Shown here: one piece after another, positions 42,513-51,276 of the stretch
Position numbering within the stretch: the first letter of the stretch is position 1
How the letters are laid out: each line of letters opens with the position of its first letter
Source: Prevotella sp.
GTDB lineage: Bacteria > Bacteroidota > Bacteroidia > Bacteroidales > Bacteroidaceae
Assembly: GCA_016287755.1 (NCBI GenBank)
Contig: JAEEWT010000008.1
Location: forward strand, 62,001-126,000
Length of the DNA stretch: 64,000 nucleotides
Direction: 5' to 3'
Position numbers and translations under genes: made by a program
Notes under the pieces: generated by a model
What the model was told of the DNA's origin: nothing
What the model saw: the letters and a program-made list of their open reading frames with translations, nothing else
The model's database searches: none

Positions 42513-43216
42513 TCTTCCGAGTCTTCCGTCAGGTCCATCTTGTTATAGTCGTTCGTGACATCATAAATGGCACCGTCCTTACAGCGATAGACAATCCCGG
42601 GGAACTTGTCGAGCATCGGGATGTTATGGGTGGTCATGACGATGGCCGTACCCGTCTGACTGATTTGTCGGAGCAGGTCGATGATATAGGTTGCGGTCTC
42701 GGGGTCGAGGTTTCCTGTCGGCTCGTCGGCGATGATGATCTTGGGTTTGTTCAGGATAGCCCTGGCGATGGCGATACGCTGTTGCTCACCGCCCGACAGC
42801 TCGTGGGGCATCTTGTTCTTCTTCTCCTGCATGCCCACCATCTCCAGCACCTCGTCGATGCGTTCCTCAATCTCTTTCTTGTTCTTCCATCCCGTAGCCT
42901 TCAGTACGAAGCGTAGATTCTTGGCTACCGTACGATCGTGCAGCAACTGGAAATCCTGGAAGATGATACCCATCTCCTTCCGCAGGGCAGGAATCTCCCT
43001 ACGTCGTATGTTCATGATATCGCGGTCGAGTACCGTTGCCTGTTCACCGCTCTCAATGTCCAGCTCACAATAGGTGGTCTTCAGGAGCGAGCTCTTTCCT
43101 GATCCCACCTTACCGATGATGTAGATGAACTCGCCTTCCTCCACATGGAAGTCAACATCGTTCAGCACACATACATCTTCCTGGAAGATACGTACTTTCT
43201 TGTATTCTATCAACAT
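42506..43216 (-). CDS. ftsE: Cell division ATP-binding protein FtsE
   Basis: 236 residues, a single ABC ATPase domain: Walker A GKVGSGKSSLL, signature LSGGEQQRIAIARA and Walker B IIIADEPTGNLDPE, with the FtsE/LolD-type layout. FtsE works with the membrane protein FtsX to regulate peptidoglycan hydrolases at the septum. No ftsX is adjacent here. The last residues and the stop come from the heptad array at 42482-42512. It is 33 bp after hisIE, so it may be cotranscribed with the his and lys genes. Confidence 0.9.
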   Translation of the reverse strand: MLIEYKKVRIFQEDVCVLNDVDFHVEEGEFIYIIGKVGSGKSSLLKTTYCELDIESGEQATVLDRDIMNIRRREIPALRKEMGIIFQDFQLLHDRTVAKNLRFVLKATGWKNKKEIEERIDEVLEMVGMQEKKNKMPHELSGGEQQRIAIARAILNKPKIIIADEPTGNLDPETATYIIDLLRQISQTGTAIVMTTHNIPMLDKFPGIVYRCKDGAIYDVTNDYNKMDLTEDSEDN

Positions 43217-43249
43217 GGTCGTGTATATTATGATAGGATGGTCGTTTAC

Positions 43250-43900
43250 TTATTCCATCTCGCCTTTGCTCTTCGCCACGCGACGTTTCTTGTCCCAGTT
43301 AGGATCATGGCGTTTGGCCAGTTCCGTAACGATGTCTTCGATACGAAGACCTTTGCCGGTGAGCAGGACGAGCATATGGTAGATCATGTCCGACACCTCG
43401 TAGATGAGTTTCTCGTTAGTGCCGTTGCAAGCCTCGATGACTGCTTCCAGTGCCTCTTCACCCATCTTCTGTGCCATCTTGTTCACACCGTCCTTGAACA
43501 ACTTGGTGGTGTAGGAACCCTCAGGCATCTCCTCGTGGCGCTTCTCGATGAAGTCCTGCAACTCGGAAAGGAAGGCGAGTGGATGCCCAATGTTGTCCTC
43601 ACCCCAGCAGGTATCGGTACCTGTATGACAGGTAGGACCTTGTGGATGTACCTTGATCAGTAGTGTGTCGTTGTCACAGTCGTTCTGGATACTCACCAGA
43701 TCGAGGAAGTTACCACTGGTTTCTCCTTTTGTCCATAAGCAGTTGCGCGTACGACTCCAGAAGGTGACGTGCTTGGTAGCAAGCGTTTTTTCGTAAGCCT
43801 CCTGATTCATGAATCCCAGCATCAGTACGTTCTTCGTTGAAACGTCCTGAATGATGGCAGGGACGAGGCCGTTGAGTTTGTTGAAATCTATTTTGTTCAT
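43250..43900 (-). CDS. hisIE: Bifunctional phosphoribosyl-AMP cyclohydrolase / phosphoribosyl-ATP pyrophosphatase
   Basis: 216 residues. The N-terminal HisI part has the zinc-site block PTCHTGTDTCWG and FWSRTRNCLWTKGETSGN; the C-terminal HisE part has KMGEEALEAVIEA and YEVSDMIYHM. Together they do steps two and three of histidine synthesis. The gene is last of the hisH-hisA-hisF-hisIE run. It is separated from hisF by a nonamer array. Confidence 0.95.
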   Translation of the reverse strand: MNKIDFNKLNGLVPAIIQDVSTKNVLMLGFMNQEAYEKTLATKHVTFWSRTRNCLWTKGETSGNFLDLVSIQNDCDNDTLLIKVHPQGPTCHTGTDTCWGEDNIGHPLAFLSELQDFIEKRHEEMPEGSYTTKLFKDGVNKMAQKMGEEALEAVIEACNGTNEKLIYEVSDMIYHMLVLLTGKGLRIEDIVTELAKRHDPNWDKKRRVAKSKGEME

Positions 43901-43906
43901 ACGATT

Positions 43907-43940
43907 TGATGGGCTTGATGGGGTTAATGGGCTTAGTGGG
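43907..43940 (-). repeat. Nonamer array between hisF and hisIE
   Basis: TGATGGGCT, TGATGGGGT, TAATGGGCT and TAGTGGG at period 9. The hisF stop (43933-43935) is inside. Confidence 0.75.
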
Positions 43941-44745
43941 TGGAGGGAGGACGGACGTTGATGCCTTCCGACTGGAGGTATTCCTTCAGTTCAGGGATGG
44001 GTATCTCGCCGAAGTGGAACACGCTGGCGGCCAGTGCTGCATCGGCCTTACCGATGGTAAAGGCATCACGGAAATGCTCTTTCTTTCCTGCACCGCCACT
44101 GGCGATGATAGGGATCTTCAGGTCGTCAGCCAGTCGTGCCAGTGCCTCGTTGGCATAGCCTTCCTTCACGCCATCGTGATCCATACTAGTAAACAGAATC
44201 TCTCCCGCACCGCGTTCCTGGGCTTCATGGGCCCATTCAAAGAGTCCGCGTTCCACACGTTCCCTACCGCCTTTTACATAGCAGTGCCAGCCGTCGGGAT
44301 CGAAGCGCGCGTCGATGGCACAGACACATACCTGAGAACCAAACTGACGGGTGATCTCATCGATGAGCTCCGGTCGGCGGATGGCAGCAGAGTTCACGCT
44401 CACCTTATCTGCTCCCGCATGGAGCAGTCGTTCCACATCCTCCAAGGCATTGATACCACCGCCCACAGTAAAGGGGATGTTGATCTCCTGAGCCACGCGT
44501 GTCACCATCTCTGTGAAGGTCTTACGACCCTCGAACGAGGCGGTGATGTCGAGGAACACCAGTTCATCGGCACCTGCATCACTGTAGGCTTTCCCCAGTT
44601 CCACCGGGTCGCCTGCATGGCGCAGGTTGACAAAGTTCGTTCCCTTGACGGTCTGTCCGTCTTTGACGTCCAGGCAGGGGATGATTCTTTTGGCAAGTCC
44701 GGATGGGTGTATGGGGTTGGAGTAGGTGATGGGCATGATGGGCAT
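43933..44745 (-). CDS. hisF: Imidazole glycerol phosphate synthase subunit HisF
   Basis: 270 residues. It is the cyclase of the HisFH complex, on a TIM barrel: [19 protein letters not shown] at the start, [15 protein letters not shown] and [13 protein letters not shown] in later strands. The barrel normally starts at about the LAKRI region; here the only usable starts are ATGs 15 and 12 codons earlier, encoded by the nonamer repeats, giving MPIMPITY. The start therefore comes from a repeat array. Upstream is hisA, with its stop in the same array. Confidence 0.95.
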   Translation of the reverse strand: MPIMPITYSNPIHPSGLAKRIIPCLDVKDGQTVKGTNFVNLRHAGDPVELGKAYSDAGADELVFLDITASFEGRKTFTEMVTRVAQEINIPFTVGGGINALEDVERLLHAGADKVSVNSAAIRRPELIDEITRQFGSQVCVCAIDARFDPDGWHCYVKGGRERVERGLFEWAHEAQERGAGEILFTSMDHDGVKEGYANEALARLADDLKIPIIASGGAGKKEHFRDAFTIGKADAALAASVFHFGEIPIPELKEYLQSEGINVRPPSTH

Positions 44746-44771
44746 GATGGGCTTTATGGGGTTAATGGGAG
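44727..44771 (-). repeat. Nonamer array between hisA and hisF
   Basis: TGATGGGCA twice, TGATGGGCT, TTATGGGGT and TAATGGGAG at period 9. It contains the hisA stop (44762-44764) and both candidate starts of hisF. Confidence 0.8.
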
Positions 44772-45490
44772 GATGGATTATTTAGTAACTGGGATGCATC
44801 GATGCGACCCTCGTAGAAGGCCTTGCCGAAGACGACAGCAGGGATTCCTTCGTGCTCCAGCTCGAGAATATCCTCGGTGGAAGACACACCGCCGCTGGCG
44901 ATGAGGTGGAGGTCGGGATAGGCAGCCATGATCTCTTTATATAAGCCAACGGCCGGTCCTGTCAGGGTACCGTCCTTGGAGATCTCCGTGCAGAGCACGT
45001 TCTTCACACCGTGATCGATATATCGTTGCAGGAACGGTAATAACGACTCCTGCGAGTCCTCTTTCCATCCGTTGATGCTGATCATGCCGTTGCGTACATC
45101 AGCGCCAAGGATCATTCGTTCTGCGCCAAAGGTATGAAGCCATGATATGAACAGTTCTGGCTGGGTTACAGCCACACTGCCTATTGTCACCATGGCGGCA
45201 CCGTTGTCGAAGGCCGTCTGGATATCCTCTTCGGTTTTGATACCTCCACCGAAATCTACAGTGAGGCTGGTCTCCGTTGTGATACGACGAAGAACATTCA
45301 CATTCACGATATGTTTCGACTTTGCCCCGTCGAGATCCACCACATGCAGTCGTTTAAAGCCCATGGCCTCAAACTCGCGTGCCACCTCCACAGGATCGTC
45401 GTTATAGACGGTCTTCTGGTTGTAATCACCTTTGGTCAGTCTTACGCACTTTCCTCCGATGATGTCGATGGCTGGTATGAGTTCTATCAT
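44762..45490 (-). CDS. hisA: Phosphoribosylformimino-5-aminoimidazole carboxamide isomerase HisA
   Basis: 242 residues. A TIM barrel isomerase: [32 protein letters not shown] and [13 protein letters not shown], with the expected acidic residues. The start ATG at 45490 is the base that also begins the heptad array toward hisH, so translation begins right at the array edge. The 3' end reaches into the nonamer array. Confidence 0.95.
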   Translation of the reverse strand: MIELIPAIDIIGGKCVRLTKGDYNQKTVYNDDPVEVAREFEAMGFKRLHVVDLDGAKSKHIVNVNVLRRITTETSLTVDFGGGIKTEEDIQTAFDNGAAMVTIGSVAVTQPELFISWLHTFGAERMILGADVRNGMISINGWKEDSQESLLPFLQRYIDHGVKNVLCTEISKDGTLTGPAVGLYKEIMAAYPDLHLIASGGVSSTEDILELEHEGIPAVVFGKAFYEGRIDASQLLNNPSSH

Positions 45491-45517
45491 TTAATGTTTA
45501 ATGTTCAATGTTTAATG
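45490..45517 (-). repeat. Heptad array between hisH and hisA
   Basis: TTTAATG, TTTAATG, TTCAATG and TTTAATG at period 7. It runs from the hisA start codon past the hisH stop (45505-45507), filling the junction. Confidence 0.85.
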
Positions 45518-46116
45518 TTTATAAAGTTTCGAAGGATTCTTTCGCCCACGCTACCGCTCTTTTCCGGGTGGAACTGGCAGGTATAGAAATTATCTTTTTG
45601 CAGGGCGGCAGAGTAGGGCAGGATATAGTCGGACACGGCTGCCGTATCGTTGCACAGCGGTACATAGTAGCTGTGTACGAAATAGACGTAGGGATCCTCA
45701 CCGAGTCCGGCAAACAGGTTTCTCACCTCTGGCTTCTCATCTCTCACCTCTATTCTGTTCCATCCCATGCATGGCACCTTGTCTTCGTGCCGTTGCGGCT
45801 GGAACCGTTTCACCTCCGCGTCGAAGATGCCGATGCAGTCTACATCTCCCTCCTCGGAATGGCTGCACAGTAACTGCTGTCCGATGCAGATGCCCAATAC
45901 GGGTTGCTTGAGTGAGCGAATCACCTCCACCAGTCCGTGCTGATGCAGATACTCCATGGCGGTACGTGCCTCCCCTTGTCCTGGAAAGATCACGCGGTCG
46001 GCCTGTCTGAGCAGTACGGGATCATCGGTCAGCACCGGATCAATACCCAGTCGTCTGACAGCGTTCACCACGGAATAAACATTCCCTGCATTATATTTAA
46101 CTATTGCAACTTGCAT
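45505..46116 (-). CDS. hisH: Imidazole glycerol phosphate synthase subunit HisH
   Basis: 203 residues from ATG 46116; the frame open from 46185 runs through core C and heptads and is rejected. Class I glutaminase: nucleophile Cys in GICIGQQLL, and the late QFHPEKSG supplies His and Glu. Supplies ammonia to HisF. The last residues come from the heptad array. Confidence 0.95.
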   Translation of the reverse strand: MQVAIVKYNAGNVYSVVNAVRRLGIDPVLTDDPVLLRQADRVIFPGQGEARTAMEYLHQHGLVEVIRSLKQPVLGICIGQQLLCSHSEEGDVDCIGIFDAEVKRFQPQRHEDKVPCMGWNRIEVRDEKPEVRNLFAGLGEDPYVYFVHSYYVPLCNDTAAVSDYILPYSAALQKDNFYTCQFHPEKSGSVGERILRNFINIKH

Positions 46117-46211
46117 AACTATCAACTTTTGGAACAGCGAGAGCCAACATGCTTGCATGATTGGCCGAGTCGTGACGAAAGTCAACGTAGTTAACTCTCA
46201 ACTGTCAACTA
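46117..46211 (-). repeat. Structured core C flanked by heptads, between purU and hisH
   Basis: Heptads AACTATC and AACTTTT begin just after the hisH ATG (46117-46130). Core C follows (46133-46190): GCGAGAGC, a 10-bp stem GCCAACATGC/GCATGATTGGC around TT (46143-46165), then CCGAGTCGTGACGAAAGTC. The other heptads are TTAACTC, TCAACTG and TCAACTA (46191-46211), with the purU stop (46205-46207) inside. Confidence 0.7.
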
Positions 46212-47068
46212 AATATGATTGTCTTATTGTTGTAGGTGAGAATCTTACGCTGGATATGTTTCGATACAGCATGCGAGAGCACGATCTTCTCCAGGTCCTT
46301 GCCTTTGAGTACCAGACTCTCTGGCGTGTCCTTATGGGTGATGCGTGTTACGTCCTGTTCGATGATAGGACCCGCATCCAAGTCGGCTGTCACATAATGA
46401 CTGGTTGCACCAATCACCTTCACACCGCGTTCCCATGCCTGATGATAAGGCTTGGCGCCGATAAAGGCAGGCAGGAACGAATGGTGAATATTGATGATAT
46501 GGTGCGGATATTTGGCAATCATTTCGTCGCTGATAATCTGCATGTAGCGGGCCAGCACGATAAACGTCACCTTCTTCTCCTTCAGCAGTTCCATCTCTGC
46601 AGCTTCCACCTCAGCCTTGTTCGAGTGGTCTTTCTTGATGCTCCACACGTAGTAGGGGATGCCAAACTGCTCAGCCACGTAGCGGAGGTCCTCATGATTG
46701 GATACGATACAAGGAATCTCCACATCGAACTCTCCCGCCTTCCAGCGTGCCAGCAGGTCGTACAGACAATGACTCATCTTCGATACGAAGATCGCCATGC
46801 GAGGCTTCTCGTCGTTGAAGTACAGACTGAAAGTCATCTGGTAGCGCTGTGCATAGAGCGTTTCGAAGTATTCCTTGATCTTCTCACGCGGTACGAGGAA
46901 CTGGTCGAGTTCCCATTCAATGCGCATGAAGAACATTCCATCCTGACGGTCAACATACTGGTCGAGATAGACGATGTTGCCGTTGTTATCCGTGATGAAC
47001 TTGGTTATTTCTGCAATGATGCCAGGCTGATCCGGGCAGTGCAGAAGCATAATTGCTGTGGGTTTCAT
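46205..47068 (-). CDS. purU: Formyltetrahydrofolate deformylase
   Basis: 287 residues from ATG 47068; the frame from 47146 runs through a promoter and is not the start. An N-terminal ACT domain (CPDQPGIIAEITKFITDNNG) is followed by the formyltransferase domain with NIHHSFLPAFIGAKPYHQA and TADLDAGPIIEQD. It releases formate from 10-formyl-THF, balancing the one-carbon pool used for purine and histidine intermediates. It heads the his run and has two tandem promoters. The stop is inside a heptad array. Confidence 0.95.
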   Translation of the reverse strand: MKPTAIMLLHCPDQPGIIAEITKFITDNNGNIVYLDQYVDRQDGMFFMRIEWELDQFLVPREKIKEYFETLYAQRYQMTFSLYFNDEKPRMAIFVSKMSHCLYDLLARWKAGEFDVEIPCIVSNHEDLRYVAEQFGIPYYVWSIKKDHSNKAEVEAAEMELLKEKKVTFIVLARYMQIISDEMIAKYPHHIINIHHSFLPAFIGAKPYHQAWERGVKVIGATSHYVTADLDAGPIIEQDVTRITHKDTPESLVLKGKDLEKIVLSHAVSKHIQRKILTYNNKTIIFS

Positions 47069-47116
47069 TCTTTTTTTTGTTACTGTTCGTTCAATTCCCC
47101 CTTTATATATCGTGTG

Positions 47117-47147
47117 CAAAGGTACGAATAAGTGAGCAAAATGCAAA
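47117..47147 (-). promoter_or_regulatory. purU: Proximal purU promoter, shared-spacer family
   Basis: On the minus strand TTTG (47147-47144), a 19-nt spacer ending GCTCACTTATTCG, and TACCTTTG (47124-47117), 49 nt before ATG 47068. Confidence 0.75.
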
Positions 47148-47199
47148 AGGAAAGTTTACTTTTCTTTTCATTTTCGAACGAAAGTACCTTCGGCGTAGC

Positions 47200-47230
47200 C
47201 AAAGTTAAGAATAAGTGAGCAAAATGCAAA
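47200..47230 (-). promoter_or_regulatory. purU: Distal purU promoter copy
   Basis: TTTG (47230-47227), a 19-nt spacer and TAACTTTG (47207-47200). A 24-bp segment including the spacer (47209-47232) is identical to 47126-47149, 83 bp away. Confidence 0.65.
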
Positions 47231-47284
47231 AGAAAAATAGAGACCAGATACTTCAATTAACGTCCGTCATAAGTAATTCACACA

Positions 47285-47340
47285 TTCCTCCGCCATATTA
47301 GTGTAATCATATGATTACCAGAAGATTCGTGGCGGAGGAT
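47285..47340 (-). repeat. Hairpin element A, minus orientation
   Basis: TTCCTCCGCC at the left and GGCGGAGGA at the right, around TGTAATCATATGATTACCAG. Its reverse complement matches 648-702. The stretch 47233-47284 shows nothing else. Confidence 0.8.
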
Positions 47341-47375
47341 TTTTATACTCCCATCCGTAGCGATATAAACTAATT

Positions 47376-47485
47376 CCTACAAGGCTTATATCGCTCCTCA
47401 ACAAGGCTGGTTAGAGGGTGTTATAAGGCTGATAACTATGCGTTATAAGCCTGATAACTAGGTGTTAGAAGGCTAGTAGGAAATC
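47376..47485 (+). repeat. 22-bp direct-repeat array, five copies (locus 2)
   Basis: Units begin at 47376, 47398, 47420, 47442 and 47464, exactly 22 bp apart. GTTATAAGGCTGATAAC at 47420-47436 is identical to 383-399. The array ends directly at hairpin B (47486). Period 22 equals two DNA turns, as in plasmid iterons, though nothing else here marks an origin. Confidence 0.85.
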
Positions 47486-47535
47486 CTCCGCTAACAATCT
47501 GCTGACTATAAGCTAATTAGACGTATTGGCGGAGC
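47486..47535 (-). repeat. Hairpin element B, minus orientation
   Basis: CTCCGCTAA to GCGGAGC; its reverse complement matches the plus-orientation copy at 518-568. It abuts the 22-bp array. Confidence 0.8.
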
Positions 47536-47644
47536 ATTTTCAAAAAAACAGCTCATGATTGTGTTATATTCTAAAAAATTGTGTATCTTTGCGAATGAAA
47601 TCGCGAAGATACGCTATCTCGGCATAAAAAACAATTGAATTTGT

Positions 47645-47675
47645 TTTGTTCTGCTCTCGATTTTTCGTATCTTTG
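47645..47675 (+). promoter_or_regulatory. Promoter of the large secreted repeat protein
   Basis: TTTG (47645-47648), a 19-nt spacer ending GATTTTTCG and TATCTTTG (47668-47675). A second -7 box TATCTTTG lies upstream at 47584-47591. ATG 47771 is about 95 nt downstream. Confidence 0.55.
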
Positions 47676-47770
47676 TAGCCGACAGTTTATTACTACTAAC
47701 TACATGTACGTTTTTTGCTTTAGGGATTAAAGGGAAAAGAATCAATATAATAACTACAATTTTATAGCTT

Positions 47771-50700
47771 ATGAAAAATTTAATAACAAAAAAACTAGCA
47801 TTATTGGCGATGGTGTTGTTCGCCAGTATAGGTAGTGCCTTTGGGCAAAGCATCGATGTTACTCTAACAGGTGTTGATAATAGTGGGGATCTCTGCGCAG
47901 ATGTGAGCCTTATGAGTAATTCCATGAGCGACCCAAGGTGGACAAGTGGTCATAATCAATTCTCCTTTTCTGAAGGAGAAGATGTTACGATGAAAGTTTA
48001 TGTTTATAATTCACTTTATTCGATCAAGAGCATTCTTATTGATGATGTTGATTTAACGAATGAAATCATAAACAATGGAAACAGCTATACGTTCTCCAGT
48101 CTCTCAGGAAACCATACAGTGAACATTGTTTTTGATAAGAAACCAACCCAAAATGTTCAGGTTACAATAAATCATTCTGATGCCATAAATTTGAGTTTTA
48201 GTGGTGACGGCTATTGGTATTCAACCAGTGAATCTGAAACAGTTGAGGTTCCAGACGGAAAGAGTATCTGGATGAGTTTTAGCTATTTAAGTTCAGCATA
48301 TCCCATCAAGAGCGTTGTAATTGATGGCAATAATGTAACAGACCAATTCTTGGCTGACAAAGGTTATTCTTTTCAAAACATTTCTGGTGCTCACTCTGTT
48401 AACATCGAGTTAGATGAACTGCAATCTCATACCATTAGTTTTATCCGACCTGATGAAAGTTTTTGGCCAAATGTCTATTTTGTTGATGGGAATTATTACA
48501 TAAACGGATATGATGTCGTTCTTGCTGCAGGTCATACTGTGAAGATGTTTATAACATTACCCGCTGGATATCAAATAAATACGGTTAATGTCAAGGATAG
48601 CCAAGAACACACATTAGATGTTAATACGGTTACTAATTCGATTCTAACAAATGGATATTATGAATTTACGGAGCTTTCTGATAATTATGTAGTAACTATT
48701 ACATACCAAACTGTAGATAAATATACGATTACAACCAACTTTGATGATGAGAAAGGATGGGTCAATTACATGATAAATGGCAATGCCTCTGGTGTCAGTC
48801 CAAATAATCCAATCGCATTCAATAAGGGAACCACTGTACGTTATATTGCAGGAGTTCATTCTGATTATTATAAAGTGAAATCTTTTTTGGTTGACGGCGT
48901 TGATAAGACATCTGAATACTTATTGAACAACTATTATGAGTTCAGCAACTTGAATGCAAACCATGCGGTAGAAGTACAATATAGGGAATCGGCTCCTGTT
49001 ACCATCTCATATACATTTAACCGTGAAGACCTCTTTGGTTTGGGAATCATTTGGGATAATGGCTCAATGAGTTTGTCAAATTCCCAATCGATAGAGTTAC
49101 CTGAAGGAAGCTTTGTACGATTGTATTTTTCTTGGATTGATGAGGCATATAAAATAAAGGCGATTAAAGTTGACGGGGTTGATGTTGTTACAGAAACGTT
49201 TATGACAGATGGCTATCTCCTTTCTAACGTCACATCTGATCATTCTGTTGACATTCAAATCGAAACAATACAACCGTCGTATGCTATGAATGTCACCTTT
49301 AATCATGATGGTTTCGGAGATGTTTGTTTTGATGATTCCCATTACAACAGATGTGTAAACTATGCTCAGACAGTAGACGTGGCAGCTGGAGAAGATATAT
49401 GGGTATATGTGAATTTGTTCAGCTCGGCACATCCATTAAAGTCTATAAAAGTTGACGATACAGATGTTACTAATGATGTCAAGCAAAATGGTGGTTATTC
49501 TATCCCCAACATCTCATCCAATCATTCTGTTTACGTCGAATTTGATGAATTACCGTCTAATACCATTTCTGTTTCATGGCAAGAAGGTAATGCGGAAGTC
49601 TATTTCGAGGATGGCAATATTACTATGTGGGGACAAGAAGCACAAATCGTCAGTGGTCATAATGCAAAAATGTTTATTACACCCACCGCTGGATATGCAA
49701 TAAGTAATGTGAGTATATCTGATGGCAGTAGCACACAAGATATTACTGACACATTTAATGCGAACGGTGGTTATTATGAATTCACATCAGTAAATGTAGA
49801 TTATACAGTTACAGTGCAGTTTACAGAGGTGGAAACCCGTACGATTACTCTGAGCTTTGATAATGAGAAAGGATCGGTATATATCAATGGCCGCTGGGCA
49901 GGTCCCTACGAATTCACTTATAATCTGGGCTCTACAATTCGATTAACAACAAATCCTCGTGGAGGGTATAAGGTAGGCTCGATATTTGTAGACGAAGAGG
50001 AAGTTACCAATTTCTATAATACGAATGGCTATTATGAATTTGTGTTGAATTCCAACAGTGCTATTACAGTAAACTTCGTTGAAGCTACGTATTATACAGT
50101 TTCAGTTAGTTGTGATAATCCCGAAAATGGTTATTACTCGCTTAATCAAGAGGGTGACGTTATAGAAGGAGCCGACATTTATTTGTCTGTCAATCCTTAT
50201 ACGGGCTATGTGCCGATAGTTACTGATAATGGAGCTGTGGTTGTCTTGACTCAAGAACATGGCAGTTATTATTATGAGATCAACGATCTGGATGCAGATC
50301 ATACGATTAACGTGAGGTTCGATGAAGCGGAAACATCTAACATCTACCTTTCCATTAACGAAAACGAAACAGTAGTCTCTTTGAATAATAATAGTCGTAC
50401 AAACTCTGGTTACTTCAAACTTACAACAGGCATAACCGCTAGATTGGTTGTTGATCCGCAGATTGGCTATGAGTTGGAGAGTATTATCATTGATAATGAT
50501 GATGTCACCGATGACTATAAGGCAAACGGCTATTATGATTTGGTGGTTAAGGAGTGTATAATTTCTGTTACCATGAAGAAGAAAGTTGCTCCTGAAACGG
50601 TACCGTTTATACTTTCCGACTTGGGCATAGGCACATTCTGCTACGAATTCGATCTTGATTTCAGCAACGTAAGAGGAATCAAGGCTTATGTGGCAAGCGG

Positions 50701-51223
50701 CTTCAATCCTATTTCAAAACAACTCGTTCTGACAAAAGTTGATGAGGTTCCTGCTGGGACAGGTATTTTGATCAAGGGTTCATCTGGTGATTATCAGATA
50801 CCTACAACAGATACCTATTTCTGTTATGCTAATATGTTGAAGGGTGTAGTTAAAGATACATACATCCCAGAAAATAGCTGGGAAGAAGAATGGAATGGCT
50901 ATGGTCTATATGCACATTACCTCTTAGGTGATGATGGCGAGTTCTACAGAACTAATGGCGAAGATTTGCCAGCCAATAGCGCTTACCTGACGATTCCAAC
51001 GAAGTATGTTGATAGCAGCTCATTGGCTAAGATCGGCCTTATCTTCGTGGATGATGAAGAAGAGGTTGGTGGTATAACAACAGGCGTTGGTTATATCTGG
51101 GCAGGAGAGAATCGTACCGTTACAACGGATGCCATCTACAACCTGCAAGGTCAGAAGATTACAGAGAAATCGTTGAAGCCTGGTATCTATATCAAGAACG
51201 GTAAGAAGTTCATGGTTAAATAA
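47771..51223 (+). CDS. Large secreted beta-repeat protein
   Basis: 1150 residues with a signal peptide (MKNLITKKLALLAMVLFASIGSAFG). About ten beta-rich repeats of 85-105 residues follow, each ending in a motif like VDGVDVT...NGYYEF...HTVNVxF. Units 1-4 and 5-8 resemble each other pairwise, in the same order, so a four-unit block seems to have been duplicated. The C-terminal region has ILSDLGIGTFCYEFDLDF, then a type IX-like sorting end (AIYNLQGQKI to GKKFMVK). It is probably displayed on the cell surface or released; binding of glycans or proteins is a guess. A+T content is higher than in the neighbours. A strong terminator follows. Confidence 0.8.
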   Translation: MKNLITKKLALLAMVLFASIGSAFGQSIDVTLTGVDNSGDLCADVSLMSNSMSDPRWTSGHNQFSFSEGEDVTMKVYVYNSLYSIKSILIDDVDLTNEIINNGNSYTFSSLSGNHTVNIVFDKKPTQNVQVTINHSDAINLSFSGDGYWYSTSESETVEVPDGKSIWMSFSYLSSAYPIKSVVIDGNNVTDQFLADKGYSFQNISGAHSVNIELDELQSHTISFIRPDESFWPNVYFVDGNYYINGYDVVLAAGHTVKMFITLPAGYQINTVNVKDSQEHTLDVNTVTNSILTNGYYEFTELSDNYVVTITYQTVDKYTITTNFDDEKGWVNYMINGNASGVSPNNPIAFNKGTTVRYIAGVHSDYYKVKSFLVDGVDKTSEYLLNNYYEFSNLNANHAVEVQYRESAPVTISYTFNREDLFGLGIIWDNGSMSLSNSQSIELPEGSFVRLYFSWIDEAYKIKAIKVDGVDVVTETFMTDGYLLSNVTSDHSVDIQIETIQPSYAMNVTFNHDGFGDVCFDDSHYNRCVNYAQTVDVAAGEDIWVYVNLFSSAHPLKSIKVDDTDVTNDVKQNGGYSIPNISSNHSVYVEFDELPSNTISVSWQEGNAEVYFEDGNITMWGQEAQIVSGHNAKMFITPTAGYAISNVSISDGSSTQDITDTFNANGGYYEFTSVNVDYTVTVQFTEVETRTITLSFDNEKGSVYINGRWAGPYEFTYNLGSTIRLTTNPRGGYKVGSIFVDEEEVTNFYNTNGYYEFVLNSNSAITVNFVEATYYTVSVSCDNPENGYYSLNQEGDVIEGADIYLSVNPYTGYVPIVTDNGAVVVLTQEHGSYYYEINDLDADHTINVRFDEAETSNIYLSINENETVVSLNNNSRTNSGYFKLTTGITARLVVDPQIGYELESIIIDNDDVTDDYKANGYYDLVVKECIISVTMKKKVAPETVPFILSDLGIGTFCYEFDLDFSNVRGIKAYVASGFNPISKQLVLTKVDEVPAGTGILIKGSSGDYQIPTTDTYFCYANMLKGVVKDTYIPENSWEEEWNGYGLYAHYLLGDDGEFYRTNGEDLPANSAYLTIPTKYVDSSSLAKIGLIFVDDEEEVGGITTGVGYIWAGENRTVTTDAIYNLQGQKITEKSLKPGIYIKNGKKFMVK

Positions 51224-51246
51224 CCGGTATAACAATCATTAAAAGG

Positions 51247-51272
51247 TTGAGTGCCCAAATTCGGGCACTCAA
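51247..51272 (+). terminator. Bidirectional terminator
   Basis: TTGAGTGCCC and GGGCACTCAA form a 10-bp stem with an AAATTC loop, followed by TTTTTTATTG. It separates two convergent genes; on the other strand the T-run is shorter. Confidence 0.85.
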
Positions 51273-51276
51273 TTTT

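Noticed and set aside
47376..47485. Chromosomal or plasmid replication origin (iterons)
   Set aside because: No DnaA boxes, Rep gene or A+T-rich unwinding region is beside the array, and a second copy exists at 361-470; kept only as a possibility in the findings.
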